A stretch of 64,000 nt of DNA from Flavobacteriia bacterium. Its GTDB lineage: Bacteria; Bacteroidota; Bacteroidia; Flavobacteriales_D; Crocinitomicaceae. The stretch spans positions 1 through 64,000 of the forward strand of contig CANHQP010000008.1 in NCBI GenBank assembly GCA_947462925.1, in the 5' to 3' direction. Made by a program: the position numbers and the translations under genes. Every line of letters starts with the position of its first letter. Within the stretch, counting starts at the first letter, position 1. Shown here piece by piece: positions 56,011-64,000 of this stretch. Below the pieces are notes generated by a model, which worked only from the letters and a program-made list of their open reading frames with translations, was not told where the DNA came from and searched no databases.

Positions 56011-58401
56011 ATGAAATTGAAAAGCGCTTTTTTCACATGTTGCTTTTTGGCAATATATACTTCTTTTTTTGGTCAAAATAGCACGCGTAAATTTGTCAGC
56101 TATCAAAAAACTGACAAAGGAATGGAGGTAAAAACCAACGATGGAAAGTATATTTTCTCAGCTTTCAGACCATCTGTTATTCAAACAACTTTCATTCCAA
56201 CAGGTGAAACAGCTGATGCAAAATCACACGCAGTTATTCAACCACTTTCGAAAGATCAATTTAAAAGTACAGACAGTGATTCTGTTTTAATTTTAAGCAA
56301 TGGAAGAATTGAAATTCAAATTCAAAAAAAACCATTTCAGGTAAAATATTTACAGGCGGGAAAAATAGTTGTTTCTGAAAAAACAGGTTACTACAAAACA
56401 GCAACGCATGATGCCATTGATTTCAACATCAACGAAACTGAAATTTTGTATGGCGGTGGCGCTCGTGCTTTGGGAATGAACCGTCGAGGAAATCGATTGG
56501 AACTTTACAACAAGGCAAATTATGGATATGAATCGACTTCGGCATTGATGAATTTTTGTATGCCAATTGTACTATCTTCTGAAAAATATATGATTCATTT
56601 CGACAATCCTGAAACTGGATTTCTAGATTTAGATTCGAAAAAAGACAATACAATTGCCTACGAAACTACTGGTGGAAATAAAACCTACCAAATCATTTTT
56701 GGAAATAGTTGGAATGAAATGATTTTCAATTATACACAATTAACAGGTTCACAACCGCTCCCACCAAGATGGGCGTTTGGTAACTTTTCATCTCGATTTG
56801 GCTACCATTCTCAAAAAGAAACGGAAGAAACAGTGAATAAATTTATAGAAGATTCCATTCCGTTGGACGCCGTAATTTTGGATTTATATTGGTTTGGAAA
56901 AGAAATTCAAGGCACCATGGGAAATTTAGAATTTTACAAAGATTCCTTTCCTACTCCTTTAAAAATGATTTCAGATTTTAACCAAAAAGGAATCAAAACG
57001 GTTTTGATTTCTGAGCCATTTATTTTAAATACTTCAAACCGCTGGAATGAGGCGGTTTCCAAAAATATTTTAGCCAAAGACAGCCTTGGAAATCCCTTTG
57101 TTTACAATTTCTATTTTGGAAATACTGGCTTGATTGACATTTATTCTAAACCGGGAAATGAATGGTTTTGGAATATTTACAAAGGAATGCATGACCAAGG
57201 AGTGAGGGGTTTTTGGGGCGATTTAGGAGAACCCGAAGTTCATCCAAAAGATTTGATTCACGCAGTAGGAAAAGCAACAAAAGTGCACAATATTTATGGG
57301 CACGATTGGGCAAAATTGATTCAAGAAGGGTATCAAAAAAACTATCCAACAGAACGACCTTTTATTTTGATGCGCGCAGGATATTCAGGTTCTCAAAGAT
57401 TTGGCATGATTCCTTGGTCGGGAGATGTCAACAGAACCTGGGGAGGACTGCAAGCACAACCAGAAATTGCACTTCAAATGGGAATACAAGGAATTGGCTA
57501 TATGCACTCAGACTTAGGAGGCTTTGCAGGAACTTACGACGACAATGAATTGTATATCAGATGGCTGCAATATGGTGTATTCCAGCCAATTTTCAGGCCA
57601 CATGCACAAGAGCAAGTAGCTTCAGAGCCAGTTTTTAAAGATGAAAACACAAAAAGAATTGTCAAAAATGCGATACAATTGCGCTATGATTTGTTGCCTT
57701 ACAATTACACGATGGCATATTTAAATAGCAAATATGGCTTGCCTTTGATGCGCCCTTTGATGTTTGAGGAAAACAACAATCCCAACTTATTGACCAATAA
57801 GGAAAATTATTTGTGGGGAAATGAAATTTTAGTTGCTCCCATCCTAGAAAAAGGAAAAATAAGCCAAGAAGTTTATTTTCCAAAGACCTCAGACTGGTTT
57901 GATTTTTACACTGGCGAATTGCACAAAAAAGGTTCCACTGCAGAAATCAAAACAAACATTGAATACATCCCAACCTTCGTGAGAGCCGGAGCATTCATCC
58001 CCATGTCGAAAGGTTTAAAAAACACAGATGATTTTGATAATCACAAAGTGTCAATTCATTTTTATTATCATGAAGATTTGGGAATGAGCAATGGACTTTA
58101 TTTCAATGATGATGGAAAAACTCCAACGTTGAATAAAGACTATCAATCAAAAATTGAATATTTCAAATACAAAAAGGAAGGAGTAACATCTTCCATTGTT
58201 TTTGAACAGAAAACCACTGAGAAAATCAAAGTCTCACCGGAAAGAAGCTACGAAATGGTCATTCACAATGTAAAAAATGAACCAAAATCAGTTTTTTTAG
58301 CTAAAAAAGAAATAAAATATCAATTTGATAAAAACGCTAAAACATTAACAATCATCACAAATATCAAAGAAACTATTGAAGAAATTAAAATAAATTGGTG
58401 A
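56011..58401 (+). CDS. GH31 alpha-glucosidase
   Basis: The 796-residue protein has a signal peptide (to about TSFFGQ, residue 22), an N-terminal beta-sandwich, and the GH31 barrel. The barrel shows the FSSRFGYHSQKE and LDLYWFGKE segments, the catalytic nucleophile Asp404 in FWGDLGEP and the acid/base Asp472 in SGDVNRTWGGL. A proximal and distal C-terminal beta domain follow. It releases glucose from malto-oligosaccharides produced by the GH13 enzyme. Two bases separate it from the GH13 stop. Confidence 0.94.
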   Translation: MKLKSAFFTCCFLAIYTSFFGQNSTRKFVSYQKTDKGMEVKTNDGKYIFSAFRPSVIQTTFIPTGETADAKSHAVIQPLSKDQFKSTDSDSVLILSNGRIEIQIQKKPFQVKYLQAGKIVVSEKTGYYKTATHDAIDFNINETEILYGGGARALGMNRRGNRLELYNKANYGYESTSALMNFCMPIVLSSEKYMIHFDNPETGFLDLDSKKDNTIAYETTGGNKTYQIIFGNSWNEMIFNYTQLTGSQPLPPRWAFGNFSSRFGYHSQKETEETVNKFIEDSIPLDAVILDLYWFGKEIQGTMGNLEFYKDSFPTPLKMISDFNQKGIKTVLISEPFILNTSNRWNEAVSKNILAKDSLGNPFVYNFYFGNTGLIDIYSKPGNEWFWNIYKGMHDQGVRGFWGDLGEPEVHPKDLIHAVGKATKVHNIYGHDWAKLIQEGYQKNYPTERPFILMRAGYSGSQRFGMIPWSGDVNRTWGGLQAQPEIALQMGIQGIGYMHSDLGGFAGTYDDNELYIRWLQYGVFQPIFRPHAQEQVASEPVFKDENTKRIVKNAIQLRYDLLPYNYTMAYLNSKYGLPLMRPLMFEENNNPNLLTNKENYLWGNEILVAPILEKGKISQEVYFPKTSDWFDFYTGELHKKGSTAEIKTNIEYIPTFVRAGAFIPMSKGLKNTDDFDNHKVSIHFYYHEDLGMSNGLYFNDDGKTPTLNKDYQSKIEYFKYKKEGVTSSIVFEQKTTEKIKVSPERSYEMVIHNVKNEPKSVFLAKKEIKYQFDKNAKTLTIITNIKETIEEIKINW

Positions 58402-58418
58402 TATTTCTTAGTGTCATT

Positions 58419-58448
58419 TTGACGTTTAATAATATTTGTATAAATTTG
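58419..58448 (+). promoter_or_regulatory. Promoter of susC
   Basis: TTG at 58419-58421 is followed after 19 bases by TAAATTTG (58441-58448), an exact match to the Bacteroidota consensus. The susC start is 45 bases downstream. It suggests the transport pair can be expressed apart from the enzyme operon. Confidence 0.75.
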
Positions 58449-58493
58449 GTCAGTTGATTTGTTAAAAAACCATAAATTAATAATTAAATTGCT

Positions 58494-61400
58494 ATGAAAA
58501 GAAAAGTTACAAATGCTTTGCTTTTACTATCTCTCATCCTGTTTTCAGTTGGAACGACATTCAGTCAAACCTCCACTGTGAAAGGGATGATTAGAGATTT
58601 GGAAGGAAAGCCGATTGATCAAGCTCAGGCTACACTTGAAGGAAAATTCAAAGGAGCCACTTCGAATGCTACCGGTTACTATGAAATCAAAACAGTGGAA
58701 GCAGGAGAATACAATTTGGTATTTAAAGCTGCTGGATTTGGTACAATTACACAAAAAATCACTGTAGTTTCAGGCAAGGATTTGGTAGTTGATGCAAGCA
58801 TGAAAGAAGACATTGAAGAAGTTGAAGAATTGGTTGTCATCGGTTATGGATCTACAAGAACGAAAGATCTAACTGGTTCTGCAACTGTAATTAGTGAGAA
58901 AGACTTCGCTTCTGGTTCAGTGGCAACGCCAGAGCAATTGATCAGAGGTAAAGTAGCCGGAGTTAAAATCAATTCAAACGATGGTGCTCCAGGTTCAGGA
59001 AGTACAATTCGATTGAGAGGTGGAACTTCGATTAATGCAAGTAATGACCCTTTGATTGTTGTTGATGGTGTACCATTAGATAACGGAGGAATTTCAGGAG
59101 CTGCTAATCCACTTTCATTGATAAACCCAAATGACATTGCATCGTTTGTGATTTTGAAAGATGCATCTGCAACTGCCATCTACGGGTCAAGAGCTGCCAA
59201 TGGTGTAATCCTTATTACAACCAAAAAAGGAGATGGTGGAAATAGCAAATTGAGTGTTGTTTTAGATACAAAACAATCGATTTCAACCATTGCCAAATAC
59301 GCAGACGTATTAACTGGTGATGAATATAGAGAATTGGTAAATTCAAAAGGAACGCAAGCACAAAAAGATCTTTTGGGTGATGCGAATACCAATTGGCAAA
59401 AAGAAGTTTTCAGAGCAGCTTTCGTTACTGACAACAATGTTTCTGTAACTGGAGGAATTAAAAAATTGCCTTACCGTTTGTCATTTGGTTCAAGATTAGA
59501 AAATGGATTGTTGTTGAGAGATAAATTCAACAGAACATCTGTTTCTTTAAACCTTACACCTTCATTTTTTGACAAGCATTTACAACTTGAATTCAATAAC
59601 CGTATTGTTCAAACAAATTCATTTTTCGCTGATAGAGGTGCATTGGGCGCTGCTTATTTCGACCCTACGCAAGAGGTTAGAAGAGGTGATGAATCAGTTG
59701 GTGGATATTTTGAATGGATGAAGGCGGGTAAACCAAACGATTTGGCTCCTAAAAATCCACTTGGCTTAATCAATCAAAGAAATGACGAAAGCAAAGTAAA
59801 TAGATACATTGGAAATGCGAAATTGACTTACAAATTGCATTTCTTCCCACAAATCAAAGCAGTTGTAAGCGTGGGCGCTGATTATTCTGAAGGTAGTGGC
59901 GAAGTCTCTGTAAATGCAAATTCTGCGGCAGGTTTTTTCTCAAAAGGCAGTTACAGTGTTTACAGGTCATCAAAATCAAACAATGTGATTGAAGCATATT
60001 TGAACTACAACAATGCTGATAAAAAATCCAAACATTACATTGACATCACTGGAGGATATTCTTACCAACATTGGCAATCTTCAAGTCCGAACAATGCTAC
60101 TTACAACTTAGCGCAAGATTCAATTATCGGAATACCTGCTGCTAATCCATTCTTCACTGAAAATGCTTTATTGTCGTTTTATGGTCGTGGAATTTACACC
60201 TACAACAACAAATATGTAATCAATGCAACATTGAGAAGAGATGGTTCTTCAAGATTTGGTCCTGATACACGTTGGGGATTCTTTCCATCAGTTTCTGCCG
60301 CTTGGATTGTTTCAAACGAAAAATTCATGCAAAAAGCGAAATGGTTGAACATGTTGAAAGTTAGAGCTGGTTATGGTGTTGTTGGACAACAAGATGGAAT
60401 CGGTGATTACTCGTATATTTCCAATTATTTTGAAGGAGCAACAACTGCTCAATATGCATTTGGTGGACAATATTACACAGTTTTCAGACCAAGTGGATTT
60501 GATAGCAAATTGAAATGGGAAGAAACTGAAAGTATCAATTTAGGAATCGATTTCGGTTTTAAAAATGACAGAATTAGCGGTGCGATTGATGTTTACCAAA
60601 AATCAACTTATGACTTATTAGCGGTTGTTCCTGTTCCTGCGGGTACAAACTTCACCAATCAAATTTTAACAAACGTGGGTGGAATGAGAAACCGCGGTAT
60701 TGAAATCAGTGGTAACTTTGGTTTAATTGCTAAAAAAGACTTGAGATTAGATTTAAGTGCAAACGCAACTTACAACCAAAATACAATCACAAAGCTTTCT
60801 CAAATCGACGATCCAAATTCTCCAGGTCTTTTAACAGGTGGCATCCAAGGTGGAGTTGGAAATACGATTCAAGCAAATAAAGTAGGAAATGCAACGTTTA
60901 CTTATTTTGTATATGAGCAAATTTATGATGCAAATGGCAAACCAATTGAAGTTGGTCAGCAAGCGACGGTAGACATCAATGGTGATGGAAGTATTACTGC
61001 TGCTGATAAATGGAAAGACAAAAATGCTTTTGTTGATAGAAATGGAGATGGAATCATCAATATAGATGACAGATATCTTTTTGATCAGGCAGCACCAAAA
61101 ATGTTTTTTGGATTGAATTTGAATTTGACCTACAAAAAATGGTTCTTCGGACTTTCAGGTCGTGCAGAAATGGGTGGATACAATTACAACAACATCCACT
61201 CAAACAACGGAACTTTCCAATCAATTAACGGTACACAAGGTTTCTTGACTAACATTTCAAATTTGTATTATGAAGAAGAAATGCAAAAAACAACAGAGCG
61301 TCAATTGCTAAGTGACCACTATATAGAAAAATCAAATTTCTTTAGAATGGATTACATCAATCTTGGATACAAATTTGGAAAAATGAAATGGACTAAAAAC

Positions 61401-61550
61401 AAAATTGGTTTGAATACAGCGCTTACTGTTCAAAACGTATTTGTTGTTACGAAATATTCAGGTCAAGATCCAGAGGTAAATGGTGGTATTGATAACAATC
61501 TTTACCCAAGACCAAGAGTTTACTCATTGAATTTAACATTTGATTTTTAA
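58494..61550 (+). CDS. susC: SusC/RagA-type TonB-dependent outer-membrane receptor
   Basis: The 1018 residues start with a signal peptide (LLLLSLILFSVGTTFSQ). A carboxypeptidase-like regulatory domain follows (TVKGMIRDLEGKPIDQAQAT, about residues 28-108). The plug is at about 115-235 (EELVVIGYGSTRTKDLTGS) and the 22-stranded barrel ends in LNLTFDF. Two Ca-type loops (DINGDGSITAADK and DRNGDGIINIDDR) are near residue 825-860, a typical SusC feature. It imports oligosaccharides with the SusD lipoprotein and TonB energy. The neighbours (GH13, GH31) point to malto-oligosaccharides. Confidence 0.95.
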   Translation: MKRKVTNALLLLSLILFSVGTTFSQTSTVKGMIRDLEGKPIDQAQATLEGKFKGATSNATGYYEIKTVEAGEYNLVFKAAGFGTITQKITVVSGKDLVVDASMKEDIEEVEELVVIGYGSTRTKDLTGSATVISEKDFASGSVATPEQLIRGKVAGVKINSNDGAPGSGSTIRLRGGTSINASNDPLIVVDGVPLDNGGISGAANPLSLINPNDIASFVILKDASATAIYGSRAANGVILITTKKGDGGNSKLSVVLDTKQSISTIAKYADVLTGDEYRELVNSKGTQAQKDLLGDANTNWQKEVFRAAFVTDNNVSVTGGIKKLPYRLSFGSRLENGLLLRDKFNRTSVSLNLTPSFFDKHLQLEFNNRIVQTNSFFADRGALGAAYFDPTQEVRRGDESVGGYFEWMKAGKPNDLAPKNPLGLINQRNDESKVNRYIGNAKLTYKLHFFPQIKAVVSVGADYSEGSGEVSVNANSAAGFFSKGSYSVYRSSKSNNVIEAYLNYNNADKKSKHYIDITGGYSYQHWQSSSPNNATYNLAQDSIIGIPAANPFFTENALLSFYGRGIYTYNNKYVINATLRRDGSSRFGPDTRWGFFPSVSAAWIVSNEKFMQKAKWLNMLKVRAGYGVVGQQDGIGDYSYISNYFEGATTAQYAFGGQYYTVFRPSGFDSKLKWEETESINLGIDFGFKNDRISGAIDVYQKSTYDLLAVVPVPAGTNFTNQILTNVGGMRNRGIEISGNFGLIAKKDLRLDLSANATYNQNTITKLSQIDDPNSPGLLTGGIQGGVGNTIQANKVGNATFTYFVYEQIYDANGKPIEVGQQATVDINGDGSITAADKWKDKNAFVDRNGDGIINIDDRYLFDQAAPKMFFGLNLNLTYKKWFFGLSGRAEMGGYNYNNIHSNNGTFQSINGTQGFLTNISNLYYEEEMQKTTERQLLSDHYIEKSNFFRMDYINLGYKFGKMKWTKNKIGLNTALTVQNVFVVTKYSGQDPEVNGGIDNNLYPRPRVYSLNLTFDF

Positions 61551-61561
61551 TTTTTAGAATC

Positions 61562-63145
61562 ATGAAAAAAATAACACAAATTTTATTGGTAGCAGTCACA
61601 CTAGGTGGGATTGTAGGATTGAATTCTTGTAAAAAACAACTCAATTTAAAACCGAAATATGGATTAAACACAGAAACTGTTTATGGAAATCCAGATAATT
61701 ACATTCATGTGGTTGCGAAATTGTATTCTGGCTTGTCTATGACAGGTTTGCAAGGACCTGCTGGAAATGGTGATATCGCTGGAATTGATGAAGGTTTCTC
61801 TGCTTATGTGCGCGTTTTATTCAATTTGCAAGAATTACCAACTGACGAAGTTGTTTGTGGATGGAACGATCCAGGAATTCCAGAAATGAACAAAATGAAC
61901 TGGTCTCCAGAAACTTCATTTGTAAAAGGAATGTACTACAGAATTTTTTACCAAATCACTTTGTGTAATGAATTCATCAGAGAAACTTCTGAAGCTAAAA
62001 TGGACGAAAGAGGTTTTACAGAAGCACAAAAAGCAACAATTAGAGTTTATCAAAGTGAAGCTCGTTTCTTAAGATCATTGAGTTATTACCACGCAATGGA
62101 CTTGTTTGGAAATGTTCCTTTTGTGACGGAAGAAGATGAAGTTGGTGCATTCCAACCAAAGAGAATCACTCGTTCTGAATTGTTTTCATATGTTGAATCA
62201 GAGTTATTGGCAATCGAAGGTTCGCTTTTATCGCCAAGTGCAGCGCCTTATGGAAGAGCGAATAAAGTAGCGGCTCAATTTTTACTTGCGAAACTTTATT
62301 TGAACGCTGAAGTTTACACTGGTATTGCTAAAAACACTGAATGTGCAAACTACAGTTTAAAAGTAATTAATTCAGGTGCTTATTCTTTGGATGACAATTA
62401 CCAAGATCTTTTCTTGGCTGACAACAATACTTCACCAGAAATCATTTTCCCAGTCATTTATGATGGAATTAATGCACAAAGTTGGGGAGGTACAACATTC
62501 CTAGTGAATGCCGCAATTGGAGGTAGTATGGTTCCTGCTGACTATGGTGTAAACGGAGGTTGGGGAGGTTTAAGAACGACTTCTGCATTTGTAAATAAAT
62601 TTCCAGATTCTACTTTAGATAGCAGATATTTGTTTTACAGAGATGGACAATCTAAGGAAATTACGAATTTGTCAACTTTTGCTGAAGGGTATGCTTTTCC
62701 AAAATTCAAAAACAAAACTTCAACGGGTGCTAATGGATCTGCAAATGCATTGACTGCTCAAGCTGATATCGACTTCCCAATGTTTAGATTGGCTGATGCA
62801 TACTTAATGTATGCTGAAGCAGCTTTAAGAGGAGGTGGTGATATTAGCCAAGGATTAGGTTATGTAAATCAATTGCGTCAAAGAGCTTATGGAAATACAA
62901 CATTTAATCTTGCTTCAATTACATTGGATGATATCATTGACGAAAGAGCAAGAGAATTGAGTTGGGAATGTACAAGAAGAACCGATTTGATTCGTTTCAA
63001 CTTGTTTACAACTTCCACTTATGTTTGGCCTTTCAAAGGAGGAGATTTAACAGGAGTTGGAGTTTCATCAATATACAATCTTTACCCAATTCCAACGGCG
63101 GATATTGTTTTAAATCCAAATTTAATTCAGAATAGCGGTTATTAA
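61562..63145 (+). CDS. susD: SusD/RagB-type surface glycan-binding lipoprotein
   Basis: The 527 residues start with a lipoprotein signal peptide (LGGIVGLNSCKKQ; Cys at about residue 21). The SusD domain with tetratricopeptide helices follows (ARFLRSLSYYHAMDLFGNVPF, YVNQLRQRAYG), then LDDIIDERARELSWECTRR and the SusD C-terminal segment LYPIPTADIVLNPNLIQNSGY. It lids the SusC channel and binds the glycan on the cell surface. It starts 11 bases after susC and is closed by a terminator. No separate SusE/SusF or GH97 gene is in the window. Confidence 0.95.
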   Translation: MKKITQILLVAVTLGGIVGLNSCKKQLNLKPKYGLNTETVYGNPDNYIHVVAKLYSGLSMTGLQGPAGNGDIAGIDEGFSAYVRVLFNLQELPTDEVVCGWNDPGIPEMNKMNWSPETSFVKGMYYRIFYQITLCNEFIRETSEAKMDERGFTEAQKATIRVYQSEARFLRSLSYYHAMDLFGNVPFVTEEDEVGAFQPKRITRSELFSYVESELLAIEGSLLSPSAAPYGRANKVAAQFLLAKLYLNAEVYTGIAKNTECANYSLKVINSGAYSLDDNYQDLFLADNNTSPEIIFPVIYDGINAQSWGGTTFLVNAAIGGSMVPADYGVNGGWGGLRTTSAFVNKFPDSTLDSRYLFYRDGQSKEITNLSTFAEGYAFPKFKNKTSTGANGSANALTAQADIDFPMFRLADAYLMYAEAALRGGGDISQGLGYVNQLRQRAYGNTTFNLASITLDDIIDERARELSWECTRRTDLIRFNLFTTSTYVWPFKGGDLTGVGVSSIYNLYPIPTADIVLNPNLIQNSGY

Positions 63146-63165
63146 TTTAAGTTTTCTCATAATTT

Positions 63166-63202
63166 AAAATGGCGGTTGAAAATTTCAACCGCCATTTTTT
63201 TT
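63166..63202 (+). terminator. Rho-independent terminator after susD
   Basis: AAAATGGCGGTTGAAA and TTTCAACCGCCATTTT form a stem of about 16 pairs with almost no loop, followed by TTTT. It is 21 bases after the susD stop and closes the sus operon. Confidence 0.93.
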
Positions 63203-63341
63203 ACACTTTAACCTAGATCAAAAAACTTCTTTGTAGTTACTGATGATTTACCTAAACTCTTTCGAGTACATTGCGGGAAACAAAGTAAAACATCGTTGTA
63301 AAAATGTCACGAAATCAACCATTTTTACATTTTCTACCAGA

Positions 63342-63905
63342 CTATTTCATCATCCAAGATCCTCCAACGCTAATCACGTTTTGTAATTGTAAATATTCTT
63401 CATAAGTATTTCCATCTATCCCTCCTGTTGGACAAAAAGTAATCGATGGAAAAACTTGTCCATACGTTTTCAATGCACCAATTCCACCAAATAGATTAGC
63501 TGGAAAAAATTTAAATACATTCCAACCCAATTGCATTCCAGCGATAATATCACTTGGTGTAGCAACTCCTGGAATAAATGCAATTCCTGAATTGACTAAA
63601 TCATCTGCTAACAAAGGACTAATTCCTGGGCTAACGATAAAATCAACGCCAATTTCTTTTACTTTTTGAATTTGATCTTTGTTCACAACAGTTCCTACCC
63701 CAACCGAAATTTGATTTCCATACTTAGATTTGATAATTTCAAGCGCTTCAAAGGCAAAATCAGTTCTCAAAGTCACCTCGATGCAAAAAATATTTTTTGA
63801 AATCAATGATTCAATGATCCCATCAATTTCCTCAGCTGAATGAATTGTCACAACTGGCACGATTGAATGTTTTGCTAAAATATTTTGAATGTTATTTTGT
63901 ATCAT
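63342..63905 (-). CDS. eda: KDPG/KHG aldolase (Entner-Doudoroff)
   Basis: The 187-residue protein is a class I aldolase of the Eda family. The family motifs are IEVTLRTDFAFEAL, VGVGTVVNK, FIVSPGISP, and VFKFFPANLFGGIGALK with the Schiff-base Lys, then TGGIDGNTYEEYL. It cleaves 2-keto-3-deoxy-6-phosphogluconate to pyruvate and glyceraldehyde-3-phosphate. The protein stops at VGGSWMMK, about 20-25 residues before the usual end, so the last helix seen in E. coli Eda is missing. The reading frame to that point is intact. It starts 11 bases after the upstream dehydratase gene. A TGTAAAAATG/CATTTTTACA hairpin lies just after the stop (63297-63329). Confidence 0.9.
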   Translation of the reverse strand: MIQNNIQNILAKHSIVPVVTIHSAEEIDGIIESLISKNIFCIEVTLRTDFAFEALEIIKSKYGNQISVGVGTVVNKDQIQKVKEIGVDFIVSPGISPLLADDLVNSGIAFIPGVATPSDIIAGMQLGWNVFKFFPANLFGGIGALKTYGQVFPSITFCPTGGIDGNTYEEYLQLQNVISVGGSWMMK

Positions 63906-63916
63906 TTCAACTTCAA

Positions 63917-64000
63917 TTAAATAAAACTTGCACCCTCTTCACTAGAAGTTACGATTGTTCTCATGTTGGCAAACATTTCTCTTCCTAGTCCAAAAACCTC
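63917..64000 (-). CDS. edd: C-terminal end of a probable phosphogluconate dehydratase (runs off the right edge)
   Basis: Twenty-seven codons and a TAA stop are visible, with a C-terminus (GLGREMFANMRTIVTSSEEG then ASFI) like that of Edd, the 6-phosphogluconate dehydratase. The gene lies directly upstream of eda, the usual edd-eda arrangement, which supports the call more than the short sequence does. Together the two enzymes form the Entner-Doudoroff branch from 6-phosphogluconate to pyruvate. Confidence 0.6.
   Translation of the reverse strand, partial: EVFGLGREMFANMRTIVTSSEEGASFI

Noticed and set aside
60900-61080. Calcium-binding EF-hand-like loops in SusC as a fused dockerin
   Set aside because: Such DxNGDG loops are a common part of SusC barrels and do not indicate a separate dockerin domain.

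Overview
The window is AT-rich, densely coded DNA from a member of the Bacteroidota, most likely order Flavobacteriales. The evidence is type IX secretion (T9SS) sorting domains of both kinds (gliding-type C-terminal domain and 'YPNP' type A), a SusC/SusD pair, a metH split into two genes, TAnnTTTG promoter -7 boxes with upstream TTG boxes, absence of Shine-Dalgarno sequences, and a tRNA-Gln without encoded CCA. A family-level placement (for example Crocinitomicaceae-like) would be a guess.

Layout. 1-270: the end of an IS3-type insertion sequence abuts the terminator of a tRNA-Gln gene. 737-5499: a very large DUF2723/TMEM260-like membrane glycosyltransferase followed by a NodB-type deacetylase whose first codons lie inside a terminator-like hairpin. 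5533-9596: a SAM-I riboswitch controls a split cobalamin-dependent methionine synthase. 9696-15857: a 13-repeat PKD surface protein and a PcrA/UvrD helicase. 15886-21998: a minus-strand RND multidrug efflux operon (small secreted protein, MFP, AcrB-like pump, TolC-like channel). 22342-30070: fumarase, a tiny membrane protein, a secreted M43 metalloprotease, a DUF5686 outer-membrane protein and a DUF4143 ATPase. 30215-33174: aldehyde dehydrogenase divergent from its probable AraC regulator and a DUF779 protein, with a candidate direct-repeat operator between them. 33201-34822: an AbiE type IV toxin-antitoxin pair behind a duplicated palindromic operator. 34811-39593: topoisomerase III, dihydrofolate reductase, a SirB1-like protein and pyruvate dehydrogenase E1 beta. 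39880-43858: electron transfer flavoprotein, a DUF151 nuclease-like protein and a CNT nucleoside transporter. 44002-44211: five palindromic repeats. 44316-46964: a small secreted protein, a radical SAM/SPASM protein and an AI-2E-family permease. 47106-51103: an ECF sigma factor with a membrane-anchored beta-barrel protein, a lipoprotein and a T9SS cargo protein. 51266-52499: SixA phosphatase overlapping a rhomboid protease. 52703-63145: CotH protein, GH13 amylase, GH31 alpha-glucosidase and SusC/SusD, which together look like a starch or malto-oligosaccharide utilisation locus. 63342-64000: KDPG aldolase and the end of a probable phosphogluconate dehydratase (Entner-Doudoroff pathway).

The signals least explained by standard annotation are: (i) two intergenic elements built from short units in a strict 7-bp or 8-bp phase with a complementary array opposite (26305-26381 and 40626-40726); (ii) the five-copy palindrome cluster at 44002-44211; (iii) the ECF sigma factor coupled to one polypeptide that has a cytoplasmic head, one membrane helix and an outer-membrane-type barrel; (iv) the 63-bp-period operator ahead of abiE; and (v) a 21-bp-spaced direct repeat ahead of the aldehyde dehydrogenase/AraC pair. 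Function assignments rest on motif recognition by eye; no database search was run.
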